Assembly: GCF_000340885.1 (NCBI RefSeq)
Contig: NC_020291.1
Location: 4,835,001-4,899,000 of the forward strand
Length of the DNA: 64,000 nucleotides
Direction: 5' to 3'
Source: Clostridium saccharoperbutylacetonicum N1-4(HMT)
Lineage (GTDB): Bacteria; Bacillota; Clostridia; Clostridiales; Clostridiaceae
Shown: piece after piece, positions 37,412 through 46,821 of the stretch
Layout: each line of letters begins with the position of its first letter
Position numbering within the stretch: the first letter of the stretch is position 1
The notes under the pieces: generated by a model
The model's input: the letters and a program-made list of their open reading frames with translations, nothing else
What the model was told of the DNA's origin: nothing
Databases searched by the model: none
Position numbers and translations under genes: made by a program

Positions 37412-38029
37412 ATGAGATTTAAATTTATACGAGTAGTGACAATTTTATTAACTATAGCTTCAGCAATAACATTAAATCCACTAAAAGCAAATGCAGAATG
37501 GAAACAAGATACTAAAGGATGGTGGTATGCTGAAGATACCTCATGGGCTACAGGTTGGAAAAATATTAATGGAGAATGGTATTATTTCGATAGAAATGGA
37601 TACATGAAGACAGGTTGGATAGAGGATGAACAAAAATGGTACTATCTATATAGTGGCGGTGTTATGGCTAAAAATGTTAATATTAATGGTTATGTATTAG
37701 ATTCTAATGGAGTATGGATTTCGTCTATACAAAATAATACTTCAAATTTAAAAAATGATGCTATTAATAATAAACAGGATGTTAGGGAAATTGCATTTAA
37801 TCAGCTAACTTCACAAGAGAAAAATTCAATAAAAGGTAGTTGGCAGAATGGTCAAATTTCTGAAATAACTTTAAGTGAAAGTATGGGAAGGATTACCGAT
37901 AAATCATATGTTGGGAAGGAAGTATATATTGTTAATTTTCCTACAAATGCTGAATCAAAACCTAATAATATACTTGTATATATAGGAAAGGATAATTATA
38001 CGATAGTTGGATACGGATATGTAGATTAA
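37412..38029 (+). CDS. Secreted choline-binding-repeat protein
   Basis: 205 residues: signal peptide with cleavage near ANA/EWK, residue about 28; three aromatic cell-wall-binding repeats (WKQDTKGWWYAEDTSWATGW, INGEWYYFDRNGYMKTGW, EQKWYYLYSGGVM), and a C-terminal domain of about 90 residues (about 115-205) that I do not recognise. The first repeats closely resemble those of the protein at 34656, suggesting related surface proteins duplicated within the island. AAAGGAGG site upstream. Confidence 0.85.
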   Translation: MRFKFIRVVTILLTIASAITLNPLKANAEWKQDTKGWWYAEDTSWATGWKNINGEWYYFDRNGYMKTGWIEDEQKWYYLYSGGVMAKNVNINGYVLDSNGVWISSIQNNTSNLKNDAINNKQDVREIAFNQLTSQEKNSIKGSWQNGQISEITLSESMGRITDKSYVGKEVYIVNFPTNAESKPNNILVYIGKDNYTIVGYGYVD

Positions 38030-38342
38030 CTAATTACTTGTAAGTGATATTGTCCGCATATAAAAGGTGAAATGTTATGGGATAGACTCAGAATCCTAAC
38101 TAAGGAAATAAACTCCACAAAAGTTTATTTTAAGAACTTAAATAAAGGTCTGATGTGTAATCACTTTTTTAGTTCTAAAACTATTACCAAAAACAAAATA
38201 TCAAAACAATAGTATTTAGAGGCTGTAAATATTTTTGTGTATTCTGATTTTCTTCTTGGAAATAACCGATAACTTGAATATTGAATTAATTTCAAATTTT
38301 GTCTACTAATGTATATTTATAGCGAATGATTTATTTAGCTCT

Positions 38343-38381
38343 TATGTATATTATTCCCAACTAGTGGTAATAATATACATA
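38343..38381. repeat. Near-perfect palindrome
   Basis: TATGTATATTATTCCCA...TGGTAATAATATACATA, 15 of 17 positions paired around a 5-base centre. The position between two gene units suggests a terminator-like structure or protein-binding site. Confidence 0.5.
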
Positions 38382-38398
38382 GGACAAATAATTTTGAA

Positions 38399-38445
38399 AA
38401 GGAACTTTGATATTAGGAATATTCTAATTTAAAGTTCTTTTTTTA
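38399..38445 (+). terminator. Terminator
   Basis: GAACTTTGATATTAG / CTAATTTAAAGTTC then TTTTTTT on the + strand; it can end transcripts coming from the choline-binding-repeat gene about 370 bp upstream. Confidence 0.6.
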
Positions 38446-38474
38446 TGCTATGTTATCAAAGACTTCACTAAATA

Positions 38475-39080
38475 CTATTTTAAGCTGGTCTTGTTGATAT
38501 TGTTTGAGTAGCAATTATTGCTCCATTTGTAACATCTTTAACAGTAAGAACAAAACTTTTAGCTGTAGTCAAAGTAAGATTTCTTACCTGAATTGTATTG
38601 CTAGTTTTCTTAACCAAACTTATAGCCGAACTATTTAAAAGCTACTGACCTACAGAATCCAAACTAAATGATATATCTAATGTATTAGTTAATACTGGAT
38701 TTGTTACTACAGTTCCATTGTCCTTACATACTACATTACTAATTTGATATGTTGCACTTTCAACAAAACTTGCTGAACTTGAAGACAAAGTAATTTCATA
38801 TACATGAGGATTATATACTTCTATGAATTTACAAACATATATTATTAAATCTTCTCTTGTAGTATCAATCGAAATAATATTATATAATCCACCATCATAA
38901 ATAATCTTTGAAAATCCAACATTATTACTTTTATTGTTTGAATCTAAACTTGGAACTATAAATTGATACTGGTCATGTGTATCAACTATTTCTCCAGTAT
39001 CATTTAGAACTGTACTTTTTTTATCAATTACAGCTTCTATCTTTTTAAATGTAGAACCTAATTCTATAGGTAATGCCTTT
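38475..39080 (-). pseudogene. Phage-structural-type protein with Ig-like C-terminus, broken by a stop and an IS3 insertion
   Basis: On the minus strand one frame runs from the IS left end (QKALPIELGSTFKKIEAVID...) to ...SISTRPA with a single in-frame TAG near 38645. The first part (KKSTVLNDTGEIVDTHDQYQ) looks like a phage tail or baseplate-associated segment and the last 90 residues like an Ig-like domain; neither assignment is firm. The 5' end is cut off by the IS; I do not see the missing part beyond the IS. Confidence 0.55.
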
Positions 39081-39119
39081 TGAAGTTGTCAACTAAAAGT
39101 AGACAGAAAAAAGGCATGT

Positions 39120-39923
39120 TTAACCAAACCCTTGTTCAATCTTAAATTGAACAGGGGTTTTATACTTTAGACTATAAGCTGGTCGTTCAAAATTGTAGTA
39201 GTTTATATACTTATCAATAAATTCATAAATATTATCTTCTTCCCAATATCTAAAATCAGTTATCATTTCTGCTTTGATCCAACCGTTAATTGATTCAATA
39301 ATAGGATTATCAGTAGGCGTTCCTGCTCGCGACATTGAGCGAATTATGTTATAATCTTTATGAGCTTCACGAAATGCTCTTGAGGAATAAACAGTACCCT
39401 GATCAGTGTGCAAAATTGTCTGGGTTGTTTGTTTCTCAATTTTTTTCTTTAGTTGTTCCAAGCAATTAAAGTATGGCTTTCTGTCACCAACTTTTTTAGA
39501 AATATCATATGCTATAATTTCATTATTAAAAGTATCAAGCATATATGTCCATTCATAATTTTGTCCTCTATGTTTTATACATGTCATATCGGAAACTGCT
39601 AATTCAAGCGGCTTAACTGCATTCCATTTTCCATTAATAATATTAGGATAAAAAACATGTTCATCTCCGTGTTTACGATATTTACGACGACGTGCTTTAG
39701 ATTTGATTCCTGAATATTTACAACATTTGTGCGCAAGATTATCTGAAAATATCAAATCCGTTTCACGGCGAACGATAGTAGCCAACCTATGATATCCATA
39801 TGATTTATACTTTTCATGAGCTATTTTTAGCAATTCAGTTAATGTCTGTCTAACTTTTTGATGCCTATTTAAGTGATTTTTTCTTGATAACCATTTATAA
39901 TAACTAGAACGATTCACACTCAT
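39120..39923 (-). CDS. IS3-family transposase OrfB (DDE catalytic subunit)
   Basis: 267 residues from the first ATG; the frame stays open upstream to the orfA stop region (CEFEIIDSLREKYPIKFLCE), as expected if OrfAB is made by -1 frameshifting. The rve integrase core has catalytic Asp in AVSDMTCIKH, Asp in ILHTDQGTVYSS and Glu in NPIIESINGWIK. The C-terminal region YNFERPAYSLKYKTPVQF is family typical. Confidence 0.93.
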   Translation of the reverse strand: MSVNRSSYYKWLSRKNHLNRHQKVRQTLTELLKIAHEKYKSYGYHRLATIVRRETDLIFSDNLAHKCCKYSGIKSKARRRKYRKHGDEHVFYPNIINGKWNAVKPLELAVSDMTCIKHRGQNYEWTYMLDTFNNEIIAYDISKKVGDRKPYFNCLEQLKKKIEKQTTQTILHTDQGTVYSSRAFREAHKDYNIIRSMSRAGTPTDNPIIESINGWIKAEMITDFRYWEEDNIYEFIDKYINYYNFERPAYSLKYKTPVQFKIEQGFG

Positions 39924-39970
39924 TAATTCACATAAAAACTTTATTGGATATTTTTCTCTTAACGAATCAA

Positions 39971-40348
39971 TTATTTCAAACTCACATCTTTTGTAATAAC
40001 AAATTCCTTGTTTGCACCAGCTCCTTTCACTAAGTAACCTTTTTTTAATCGTTCAATTTCGACCTCCTGTTTAGCTACTATCAAGCGTAGCCGATCAACT
40101 TCACTTAACGTTTTACTAGTATGAATTGCAGCATAATGGTTACCTTTTTTCTTATTATTTACTAATCCCTGTTCACCTTCATCTAGATATTTTTGAATCC
40201 AAATATACAACATACCACCTGAAATATTTTCTTCCTTTGCTAAAGCTATTCTTCCAATACCTTCATTTAAATAACGTTTCACAATTCTGAGCTTATCTTC
40301 TTTGTCCCATTTGCGATTAGACCCACCTTTTGGTCTTCCTATTCCCAT
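39971..40348 (-). CDS. IS3-family OrfA (helix-turn-helix)
   Basis: 125 residues. N-terminal helix-turn-helix (KEDKLRIVKRYLNEGIGRIALAKE...) and a leucine-zipper-like C-terminal helix (LSEVDRLRLIVAKQEVEIERL). It ends in frame 0; orfB is in frame -1, and AAAAG just before the stop is a candidate slip site. Binds the inverted repeats and regulates transposition. Confidence 0.9.
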   Translation of the reverse strand: MGIGRPKGGSNRKWDKEDKLRIVKRYLNEGIGRIALAKEENISGGMLYIWIQKYLDEGEQGLVNNKKKGNHYAAIHTSKTLSEVDRLRLIVAKQEVEIERLKKGYLVKGAGANKEFVITKDVSLK

Positions 40349-40578
40349 TTAATCACATCCTCTTATTTTTTATTATAACAAAAAAGTAGACATACTTTTT
40401 TAATGTCTACTTTCATCTTACAACTTCAAAGAAACTTCCTAACCTATAAAAATATTCTTAACTTGTCATAATCCTGTCACAAATAATTATTATAATAAAG
40501 CTATAAAGTAGTTAAAGCATTATTATTTACCCCTTAAATAATAAATATAACCCAGTATTCAAGATAAGCTGTTACCCA

Positions 40579-40690
40579 TTAACAGATTATCCTTTTTATT
40601 TTATGTGATTGAGATATAAAATCTTCACGTGATTCAATTGGTAAATCAAGTAGTGCAAATATTTTAAACTGTCCCAACGTTGAGACACCT
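40579..40690 (-). pseudogene. Fragment resembling a phage DUF3102-type protein
   Basis: A minus-strand frame reads GVSTLGQFKIFALLDLPIESREDF then SQSHKIKRI and stop. It recalls the VSTLT...ALL.(I/V)P.EEREEF motif of DUF3102 phage proteins. No start or the rest of the gene is present. Weak, from memory of the motif. Confidence 0.3.
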
Positions 40691-40705
40691 ACTATAATAT
40701 AAAAA

Positions 40706-40744
40706 TAAAGGAATAGTAAGAGAATTTTCTTACTGTTCCTTTAT
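40706..40744. terminator. Bidirectional terminator hairpin
   Basis: AAAGGAATAGTAAGA / TCTTACTGTTCCTTT with A-run on one side and T-run on the other. Confidence 0.65.
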
Positions 40745-40914
40745 CTAATAATTGCTAATTAGATTTTTGATATAATACTATTATGACAGAAATTTTTTCG
40801 CAATAAGTATACTAAATATCCATAAGCAAATAATTATAATAAGTATTAAAAATAATATATATTTTATTACTTTCTTTATTTTATTATTTAATATTCAAAT
40901 CACCTCTAACATAA

Positions 40915-41724
40915 TTATTGGGGAGTTGTCCAACCTTCAATGTTTTTGTTAACATCTCCCTGTACACCAAGTTCAGCACTTCCATATTTAACTCCTAGCC
41001 CTTTCCATATAAGACTAAATGTAACATCGGATGTAGCCCATGCTTTTTGTGAATTATAATCTAAAGATACATCACTCCAATTAGTATCTAAAAGAGGACT
41101 GTAATTTTTCCCTGTATATGCGTTACCATCATCTACAGATAAAACTTCATCACCATTATGAGTATATTTTACCCATATTATGGCTTGAAAAACATCAACA
41201 TCAAAAAGTGTGATAGCATCTTTATATGTTCCTGTTACTTTATGTTCTTGAGCATCTCCATAAGATGATTTACTAATACTATTACTTTTATTTGACTTAT
41301 CAGTATCTTCAACATTTGAACTTACTGTAACTTTTATATCGTCATTATATTTAAAAACCTTATTAGATGTTGATTGACTTGAACTATTAAGAGAAGCTAA
41401 AGATGACTTTTTAACCTCTTGTTTTACAGCATTATTTGCAGTCTTAATAGCATTAGACATAATTTCTGGATTGTTAAGATATTCAATAAATTTATCTTGT
41501 TTTTCTTTTGTTAATGCTTTAAATTGACTTAATGCAGTTTTTAAATCAGCTTTTTCACTTCCAGTAGATTTTTTTATTTTTTCGTTAAACCATGAAATAT
41601 AAGAATCTTTTGTTAGTGTATTGTTTTTAATAGAAGATTTAATTAAAGTCCCATTTGTAGTAGTTGCAAATGCAGGAATAGAAGTTGTCCCAATTACAGT
41701 CGTTAAGATTGCTACAACTGCCAA
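40915..41724 (-). CDS. Secreted protein of unknown function with a frameshifted start
   Basis: The in-frame frame starts only at a TTG (41724), giving 269 residues that already lack the basic signal-peptide front. Upstream lies AAGGAAGG, then an ATG at 41748 followed by a 6-A run; inserting one A would give MKKTKIKLLAVVAILT..., a normal signal peptide ending PAFA. So the gene is either phase-variable, inactivated, or affected by a sequencing error. The mature part has a helical N-terminal third and a beta-rich C-terminal half (ITLFDVDVFQAIIWVKYTHNG, WATSDVTFSLIWKGLGV). No known family. Confidence 0.7.
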   Translation of the reverse strand: MAVVAILTTVIGTTSIPAFATTTNGTLIKSSIKNNTLTKDSYISWFNEKIKKSTGSEKADLKTALSQFKALTKEKQDKFIEYLNNPEIMSNAIKTANNAVKQEVKKSSLASLNSSSQSTSNKVFKYNDDIKVTVSSNVEDTDKSNKSNSISKSSYGDAQEHKVTGTYKDAITLFDVDVFQAIIWVKYTHNGDEVLSVDDGNAYTGKNYSPLLDTNWSDVSLDYNSQKAWATSDVTFSLIWKGLGVKYGSAELGVQGDVNKNIEGWTTPQ

Positions 41725-41744
41725 TAGTTTTATTTTTGTTTTTT

Positions 41745-42677
41745 CATATTCTTTTCATTCCTTCCTTTTTATGATTATATTTCCTATTATATACCTATTT
41801 TTTATAAAATTCAATATTATGTATTATTATCCATAATGATTCTATAATCAAAATATTAAAATAAGTTTCAAATAACCTTTATAGTACTTAGAGTTTAGAT
41901 ATTGTAGGTTTAATGTGGGGTTTATCAAAAATGTTAGTGACACCACTAACAAAGCCAATAAAAATATAAATAATTAATATTGTATAATATCTAATTATTA
42001 AGAATTTTTATGCTTACTTTGCTTATATGTAGCTTATGTAACAAGTGGTTTGTAATCCATAATGCACTAGATAGTTTCTATTTGAGATACTTCTAATAAA
42101 AGACTTGAAATTTACTAAATAATTTTAAAAGTTAAGCTTGATTTTAGAATTAAGGCTTGCTATTGTTGAGGAGTTTTTCAGATTTTGGATATAAGAAAGC
42201 CGATATTTCACGACTTTATCATTGTTGAGTCTGTTTACGAGTTTCATCAACAAGCCTACATATTGTTACTAGACACTAACAACCCTGTCCATATGTAAGT
42301 AGCATCAATTGTTATTCCACCACCCTAATTATAAAGCCTTTGGGCATTGGCTCTAAGGTAATTGCTCCCCATAAACTTTACTGCATCGGCTTTATGTAAC
42401 CTATGGGATATTTTATACTTGTCCCACCGCATAGCAAGTAAAGTTCACCTTAAAATTTTGCGAACTAAATAAACCATAGCATCTTTATTTTTTGAAAAAT
42501 TTGTGATATCATAATTTTATCGAGATTATGTTACCATTTGAATAAGATGGTACAGATTATAAACTATATTTAATTGTAGTTTAGGTAGATAGATTACTCT
42601 CCAAAGTAACCTATCTATTTTTTATTTAATCTAATGTCTTCTTATCTTGTGGTATAACTATTTCTAACACTATTCCC
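41745..42677. other. Gene-poor 0.9-kb stretch with structured core
   Basis: No convincing protein-coding frame. The part 42320-42450 is richer in G+C than its surroundings and holds a nested stem (42374-42382 with 42437-42445, perfect over 9 bp, inner CTAT...ATAG and GGGA...TCCC) plus a small AGCC/GGCT hairpin near 42335-42351. Another hairpin lies at 42529-42553. It ends in the terminator at 42586-42620. Could be a structured RNA or element wreckage. Confidence 0.45.
42586..42620 (+). terminator. Terminator reading rightwards
   Basis: AGATAGATTACT / AGTAACCTATCT followed by ATTTTTTATTT on the + strand. No + strand gene precedes it, which is what makes a ncRNA in the preceding 900 bp conceivable. 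Confidence 0.6.
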
Positions 42678-43595
42678 CTACTTTCTTAGATTCATCAAAG
42701 GACTAGTTCTTACACTCATCTCAACGATGTCCCCATCATTTATAGACTGCAAATATCGCTTGGTTATAGATATATTTTCATGTCCTAGTAATCTACTAAG
42801 TGAATATACGTCAAGACCATTTCTGAGTTGTGCTTGAGCGAAATAATGTCTGCATGTGTGAGGGCTACACCTCAAGTCTTTCCTAATGTTAGCTTTCTTC
42901 CCACATATCTTAACAACTCTTTCAATCCCTTCAACTGTTAATGCTTTAAACCTATAAGATAAAAAGAATGGTGTGCTATCGTCTATAATTCTATCTTTAA
43001 ACCTATTGTCTCTACATCTTACATATCTTAGAATCAACTTCTTTACATAAGGACTAATTGCAACCATCCTTTGCTTATTTCCCTTACCATTTTTTATAAG
43101 TAAATTATTTTCTCTAACATCTGAATTTTTTATTGAACATAACTCCAAACAACGTACTCCAGTGTCTAGCAAGAAAGCCATTATTAACTTGTTTCTAATT
43201 ATTAGATAGTCACTTCCTGTATAAACTTTCATCATTCTCTCTACTTCTTCATTTGTAAATGCATTTATTAATGTTTTCTTTTCTCTTAACCAGCTTATAT
43301 TAATCATAGGATTAGTTTCTATGGCATCTTCTTTCACTGCATACTTAAAAAATGCTCTAAAGGACTTTATAACCCCATTAATATAGATAACTTTATTTCC
43401 TTTAACTTGTAAAAATTTTATATATGCTTTTATATGAACTGTCTTTATCTTTTCAATATTCTTCAAATCAAATTTCTTCTCTATAAAAGTAAACATTAAT
43501 AAATTATTATTTCTATAGCTCTTTATAGTTCTTGGACTGTAATTTTGTATTTGTAGTTCTAAAATAAATTCTTCCAATAAATCTTTTAACAGCAA
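42678..43595 (-). CDS. Tyrosine recombinase/integrase of the island
   Basis: 305 residues from a TTG at 43595, eight bases after GGGAG; a GTG at 43604 overlaps that site. The core-binding domain (about 1-110) and catalytic domain have all active-site residues: Arg in TGVRCLELCS (about 146), Lys in NGKGNKQR, HxxR in SPHTCRHYFAQ (about 245), His in LLGHENIS and Tyr in TKRYLQS (about 286). It lies 158 bp from the yebC repeat, so it should catalyse integration into and excision from the yebC 3' end. Confidence 0.94.
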   Translation of the reverse strand: MLLKDLLEEFILELQIQNYSPRTIKSYRNNNLLMFTFIEKKFDLKNIEKIKTVHIKAYIKFLQVKGNKVIYINGVIKSFRAFFKYAVKEDAIETNPMINISWLREKKTLINAFTNEEVERMMKVYTGSDYLIIRNKLIMAFLLDTGVRCLELCSIKNSDVRENNLLIKNGKGNKQRMVAISPYVKKLILRYVRCRDNRFKDRIIDDSTPFFLSYRFKALTVEGIERVVKICGKKANIRKDLRCSPHTCRHYFAQAQLRNGLDVYSLSRLLGHENISITKRYLQSINDGDIVEMSVRTSPLMNLRK

Positions 43596-43751
43596 AAAAA
43601 CCACTCCCTATCTGTTTAGATAGAAAATGGTTTTTAAAACATAACATACATCAATCTATTTTACAAAATTTAATGTACATCGTAATCAATATTAGTCTTT
43701 ACAATTTTTCACAAACCTTTGAAATCAAGTCGTACCAATTACTTTAACCTA

Positions 43752-44492
43752 CTATTCATCCCATCCTTCTGGGAATTCAGCGTTGTGATACACCTCTTGA
43801 ACATCATCATCTTCATCAAGTAAGTTTAACATCTTTTGGAATTTCTTTGCTTCATCTTCATTAATTGCTGTATAAGTATCTGGAATCATCTTAACAGCTG
43901 CCTCTAGGAATTCAATTCCTTCTGCTTCTAATGCTTCTCTAACTGTCCCAAAATCTTCTGGCAACGTTGTTACTACAAATACTTCTTCTTCATCAGCTGA
44001 GAAATCTTCTGCTCCTGCATCTAAAGCCAGCATCATCATTTCTTCTTCATCCCTATCACCTTTTTCAATGATAAGTTCTCCCTTTTCTTGGAACATGAAT
44101 GCTACACAACCAGATGTTCCCATATTTCCGCCACCTTTAGTAAATGCACTTCTTACATTTCCAGCAGATCTATTTTTATTATCAGTAAGAGTTTCAACTA
44201 TTACAGCTACCCCACTAGGGCCATAACCTTCATAAACTATATTTTCATAATTAACTGATGACAATTCACCAGATGCTTTTTTAATTGCTTTTGCTATTGT
44301 ATCATTAGGCATATTCGCAGCCTTTGCTTTTGCAATTACATCTCTTAATTTTGCATTTGTATCTGTACTAGCTCCACCATTTTTAACAGCCACAACAATT
44401 TCTTTACCAAGCTTAGTAAATACCTTTCCTCTTGCTGCATCTGTCTTACCTTTTTTTGCTTGAATGTTATGCCACTTTGAGTGTCCTGACAT
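43752..44492 (-). CDS. yebC: YebC/TACO1 family translational regulator
   Basis: 246 residues, normal length. Starts [16 protein letters not shown], with the family blocks [41 protein letters not shown] and [11 protein letters not shown]. YebC proteins act on the ribosome (relief of stalling at proline runs) or, in some members, as DNA-binding regulators. The 3' end overlaps the island attachment site and is kept functional. Confidence 0.95.
   Translation of the reverse strand: MSGHSKWHNIQAKKGKTDAARGKVFTKLGKEIVVAVKNGGASTDTNAKLRDVIAKAKAANMPNDTIAKAIKKASGELSSVNYENIVYEGYGPSGVAVIVETLTDNKNRSAGNVRSAFTKGGGNMGTSGCVAFMFQEKGELIIEKGDRDEEEMMMLALDAGAEDFSADEEEVFVVTTLPEDFGTVREALEAEGIEFLEAAVKMIPDTYTAINEDEAKKFQKMLNLLDEDDDVQEVYHNAEFPEGWDE
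43753..43824 (-). repeat. yebC: Right attachment repeat inside yebC
   Basis: 72 bp forming the last codons of intact yebC; identical to 33332-33403. Island insertion here leaves the gene whole because the element carries the replacement 3' end. Confidence 0.95.
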
Positions 44493-44631
44493 ATGCTTTC
44501 CTCCTTACTTTATTTCCTGTAATTTGCTTAATTATAGTAGATTTAATCAATCAACTTGAAAATTAAACCATCAAATATTATACCATGTAATCTATGAATT
44601 TACAATTTCCATATTATATTCACTCATTAAA

Positions 44632-44658
44632 AAACATGTGTTACCGGTCACACATGTT
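44632..44658 (-). terminator. Terminator of the GGDEF protein gene
   Basis: AACATGTGT/ACACATGTT with an 8-9 base loop and a T-run on the minus strand, 10 bp after the stop codon. Confidence 0.85.
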
Positions 44659-44668
44659 CTTTATTTTC

Positions 44669-46786
44669 TTAATTCCCATCACTTTCTTTACATTCATCAA
44701 AACTAACACTTATATTTCTCCCCATATCTTTAGCCTTATAAAGCGCCATATCAGCTTTTTTTAGTCCATCTATCAGCAGCTGATCACTTTCACTGAACTC
44801 ATACACCCCCAAACTCACAGTCACTTTCCCATAGATTCCATCTTTTATTTCATATTCTGATTTTTCAACTGTTTCTCTTATAAGTTCAGCAATCTTCTTC
44901 GCATTTTCTAAATCTAATTTAGGGAGTAAAATCAAAAATTCTTCTCCACCATACCTTCCAACGAATCCAATATCCTTAATTTGTTTTTTAGATATTTTAG
45001 CTATTCCTTTAAGTACAATATCACCAACATAGTGTCCATAAGTATCATTAATTTTTTTAAAATAATCTACATCCATCATTATTATCGATAGTTTACTATT
45101 GGTTTTAGATCTATTTCTGACTAATTCTTCACCTTGTCTTATAATTTTATTACGATTTAGAATTTTTGTAAGCATATCATTATTGGCAAAATAATTCACT
45201 TCATCGAAGAGCTTTCCATTTTCAATTGCAATAGCAATATACGAAGCCAATATTCTCAATGCAAATATATCACTACTTGCATAAACATTTTTTGCATTGC
45301 TTTGTACTGTTAAAACTGCTATCGGCTTATCCTCTAATAAAATTGGTAGATATATTATTGAAGCAGGATATTTATCTATTCTTTCTATATCCAAAGGTAA
45401 TATATCAACATACTTCCAATATTCATTGACAATGTCATTTATCACAACTTCTTTTTTAGTTAAAAAACTATACACACCCAAACTTGCTTTGTTATCAAGA
45501 GATAATTCCTTATATTCAACTTCTTCTCCTTTTTCTATAAAAGTCTCATAAACAAGTCTATTTTTTTCCTTATTATATAAACCAACCCCAACCACATCTG
45601 CTGCTACAACTTTTCCAATTTCATTATAAATCAATCTTACAAGCTGCTTCATCCCTAAGCTTGCGGTTATTTTTCTACCTACTGTTGATATCAAATCCAT
45701 TTTTTTATATAAGGATTTATAGGTTTTAGCTTCCTTAGCTGCACTCTTATATCTTAAAATAGAAAGACATAAATTGCTATGATTTGTATTTGCTTCTTTT
45801 TTATATTCATCATATTTTTCAAAGGCTTTATATGCTTTTTCAAAGTCACCCATATTACTATAAATATTCTTAAGCATTTCATAAGCTTGAACTCTGAACT
45901 TTATATAAGAAGCTAGATTTTCATCATTAATTGCAATAAATAATTTTTCTTTTGCTAATTCATATTGTTTTAAATTAAAATAGCACTTTGCCCATCTTAT
46001 AGCAGTCTTAATTTTATAAAAAGAATCATTATTTTCTGTAGTAATTTTAATTATTTCTTCAAATTCCTTTATAGCTTCTTCAATATTTCCTACTCGATAA
46101 TTTATTAATGCTCTTGTGCCCATAAATTCTTCTCTATCTATTATATAATTAATTCCATTCATAATAGTTAATGCTGTATTACAATATTCATAAGCCTCAT
46201 TATAATCTCCATTATATAGAGCACACTTGGATAAAACACTAAGTATTACAACTTCACTTTCAGGAGCAAGATTATAATTATCATTTTTTAATCTTTCCAC
46301 TAAATCCAAAGCTTCATCATAGTTTTCGCTTTCAACATAAGTTTCAGCGGTATTCAAAAGTAAAGAAACCAAATTTTTTTCATCTTCTTCTTCAGTAGCT
46401 AATTCTATTCCTCTCATTCCATTTCTTATTGCTAGTTCTAATTCTCCTAAATTCAAATAATCTGAAAGCAGAGCATTACAAGATACAATTATTCCTTCTA
46501 CACATTGCTCTTTTTCAAAGAAATCATTAGCAATCAAATGAGTAGTAGATGCTTTCAAAAAATCATTAGCACAATTTTCACACCAACCAATATAAGTTAA
46601 ACACCAATGTTCAGCAAATTTATACTTCCACTTTCGGGTTAGTTCAAGAATATATTCAAGGACCTCTTTTACATATTTGAAATCTGACATCATATTCTTT
46701 ATAGCATAATTTCTAAAATACTGAATATAATTCTCATCTTTTTTCAACTTTTCGATATGTTCATAAAATTCCATATATTTATACAT
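44669..46786 (-). CDS. TPR-GAF-GGDEF diguanylate cyclase
   Basis: 705 residues, cytoplasmic. N-terminal 335 residues are TPR-like helical repeats, then a GAF domain (about 365-520) and a GGDEF domain with GRYGGEEFLILL (about 612) and DYFKKINDTYGHYVGD. It should synthesise c-di-GMP in response to a ligand or partner bound by the TPR/GAF parts. No RxxD inhibitory site seen. A second candidate to feed the pilus riboswitch, besides the one at 9.7 kb. Confidence 0.92.
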   Translation of the reverse strand: MYKYMEFYEHIEKLKKDENYIQYFRNYAIKNMMSDFKYVKEVLEYILELTRKWKYKFAEHWCLTYIGWCENCANDFLKASTTHLIANDFFEKEQCVEGIIVSCNALLSDYLNLGELELAIRNGMRGIELATEEEDEKNLVSLLLNTAETYVESENYDEALDLVERLKNDNYNLAPESEVVILSVLSKCALYNGDYNEAYEYCNTALTIMNGINYIIDREEFMGTRALINYRVGNIEEAIKEFEEIIKITTENNDSFYKIKTAIRWAKCYFNLKQYELAKEKLFIAINDENLASYIKFRVQAYEMLKNIYSNMGDFEKAYKAFEKYDEYKKEANTNHSNLCLSILRYKSAAKEAKTYKSLYKKMDLISTVGRKITASLGMKQLVRLIYNEIGKVVAADVVGVGLYNKEKNRLVYETFIEKGEEVEYKELSLDNKASLGVYSFLTKKEVVINDIVNEYWKYVDILPLDIERIDKYPASIIYLPILLEDKPIAVLTVQSNAKNVYASSDIFALRILASYIAIAIENGKLFDEVNYFANNDMLTKILNRNKIIRQGEELVRNRSKTNSKLSIIMMDVDYFKKINDTYGHYVGDIVLKGIAKISKKQIKDIGFVGRYGGEEFLILLPKLDLENAKKIAELIRETVEKSEYEIKDGIYGKVTVSLGVYEFSESDQLLIDGLKKADMALYKAKDMGRNISVSFDECKESDGN

Positions 46787-46821
46787 CGTAAGCCCCCATT
46801 TATCTTAATTCATTTTAAGCT

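Larger units (their letters stand above)
39081..40428 (-). mobile_element. IS3-family insertion sequence (IS150-like)
   Basis: Bounded by imperfect inverted repeats of about 27 bp that begin TGAAGTTGTCAACTAAAAG on the left and, complemented, TGAAGTTGTAAGATGAAAG on the right, ending AGTAGACA on both sides. Contains orfA and orfB in the usual overlapping -1 arrangement. Both frames are undamaged, so it may be active. No clear 3-4 bp target duplication. Confidence 0.9.
33404..43824. mobile_element. Integrative genomic island in yebC (about 10.4 kb)
   Basis: Bounded by the 72-bp direct repeats at 33332-33403 and 43753-43824, with a complete tyrosine integrase gene next to the right repeat, oriented away from yebC. 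Cargo: a CoiA-like protein, two choline-binding-repeat secreted proteins, a matrixin-like protease, a lipoprotein, an IS3 insertion, phage-like gene fragments, a secreted protein with a shifted start and a structured non-coding region. No conjugation, replication or capsid genes are seen, so it is probably a defective or mobilisable island. Confidence 0.88.

Noticed and set aside
40674..40691. Palindrome TGTCCCAACGTTGAGACA as an operator
   Set aside because: It falls in a frame resembling a phage DUF3102 protein (VSTLGQ), so the symmetry is more simply a coding remnant.
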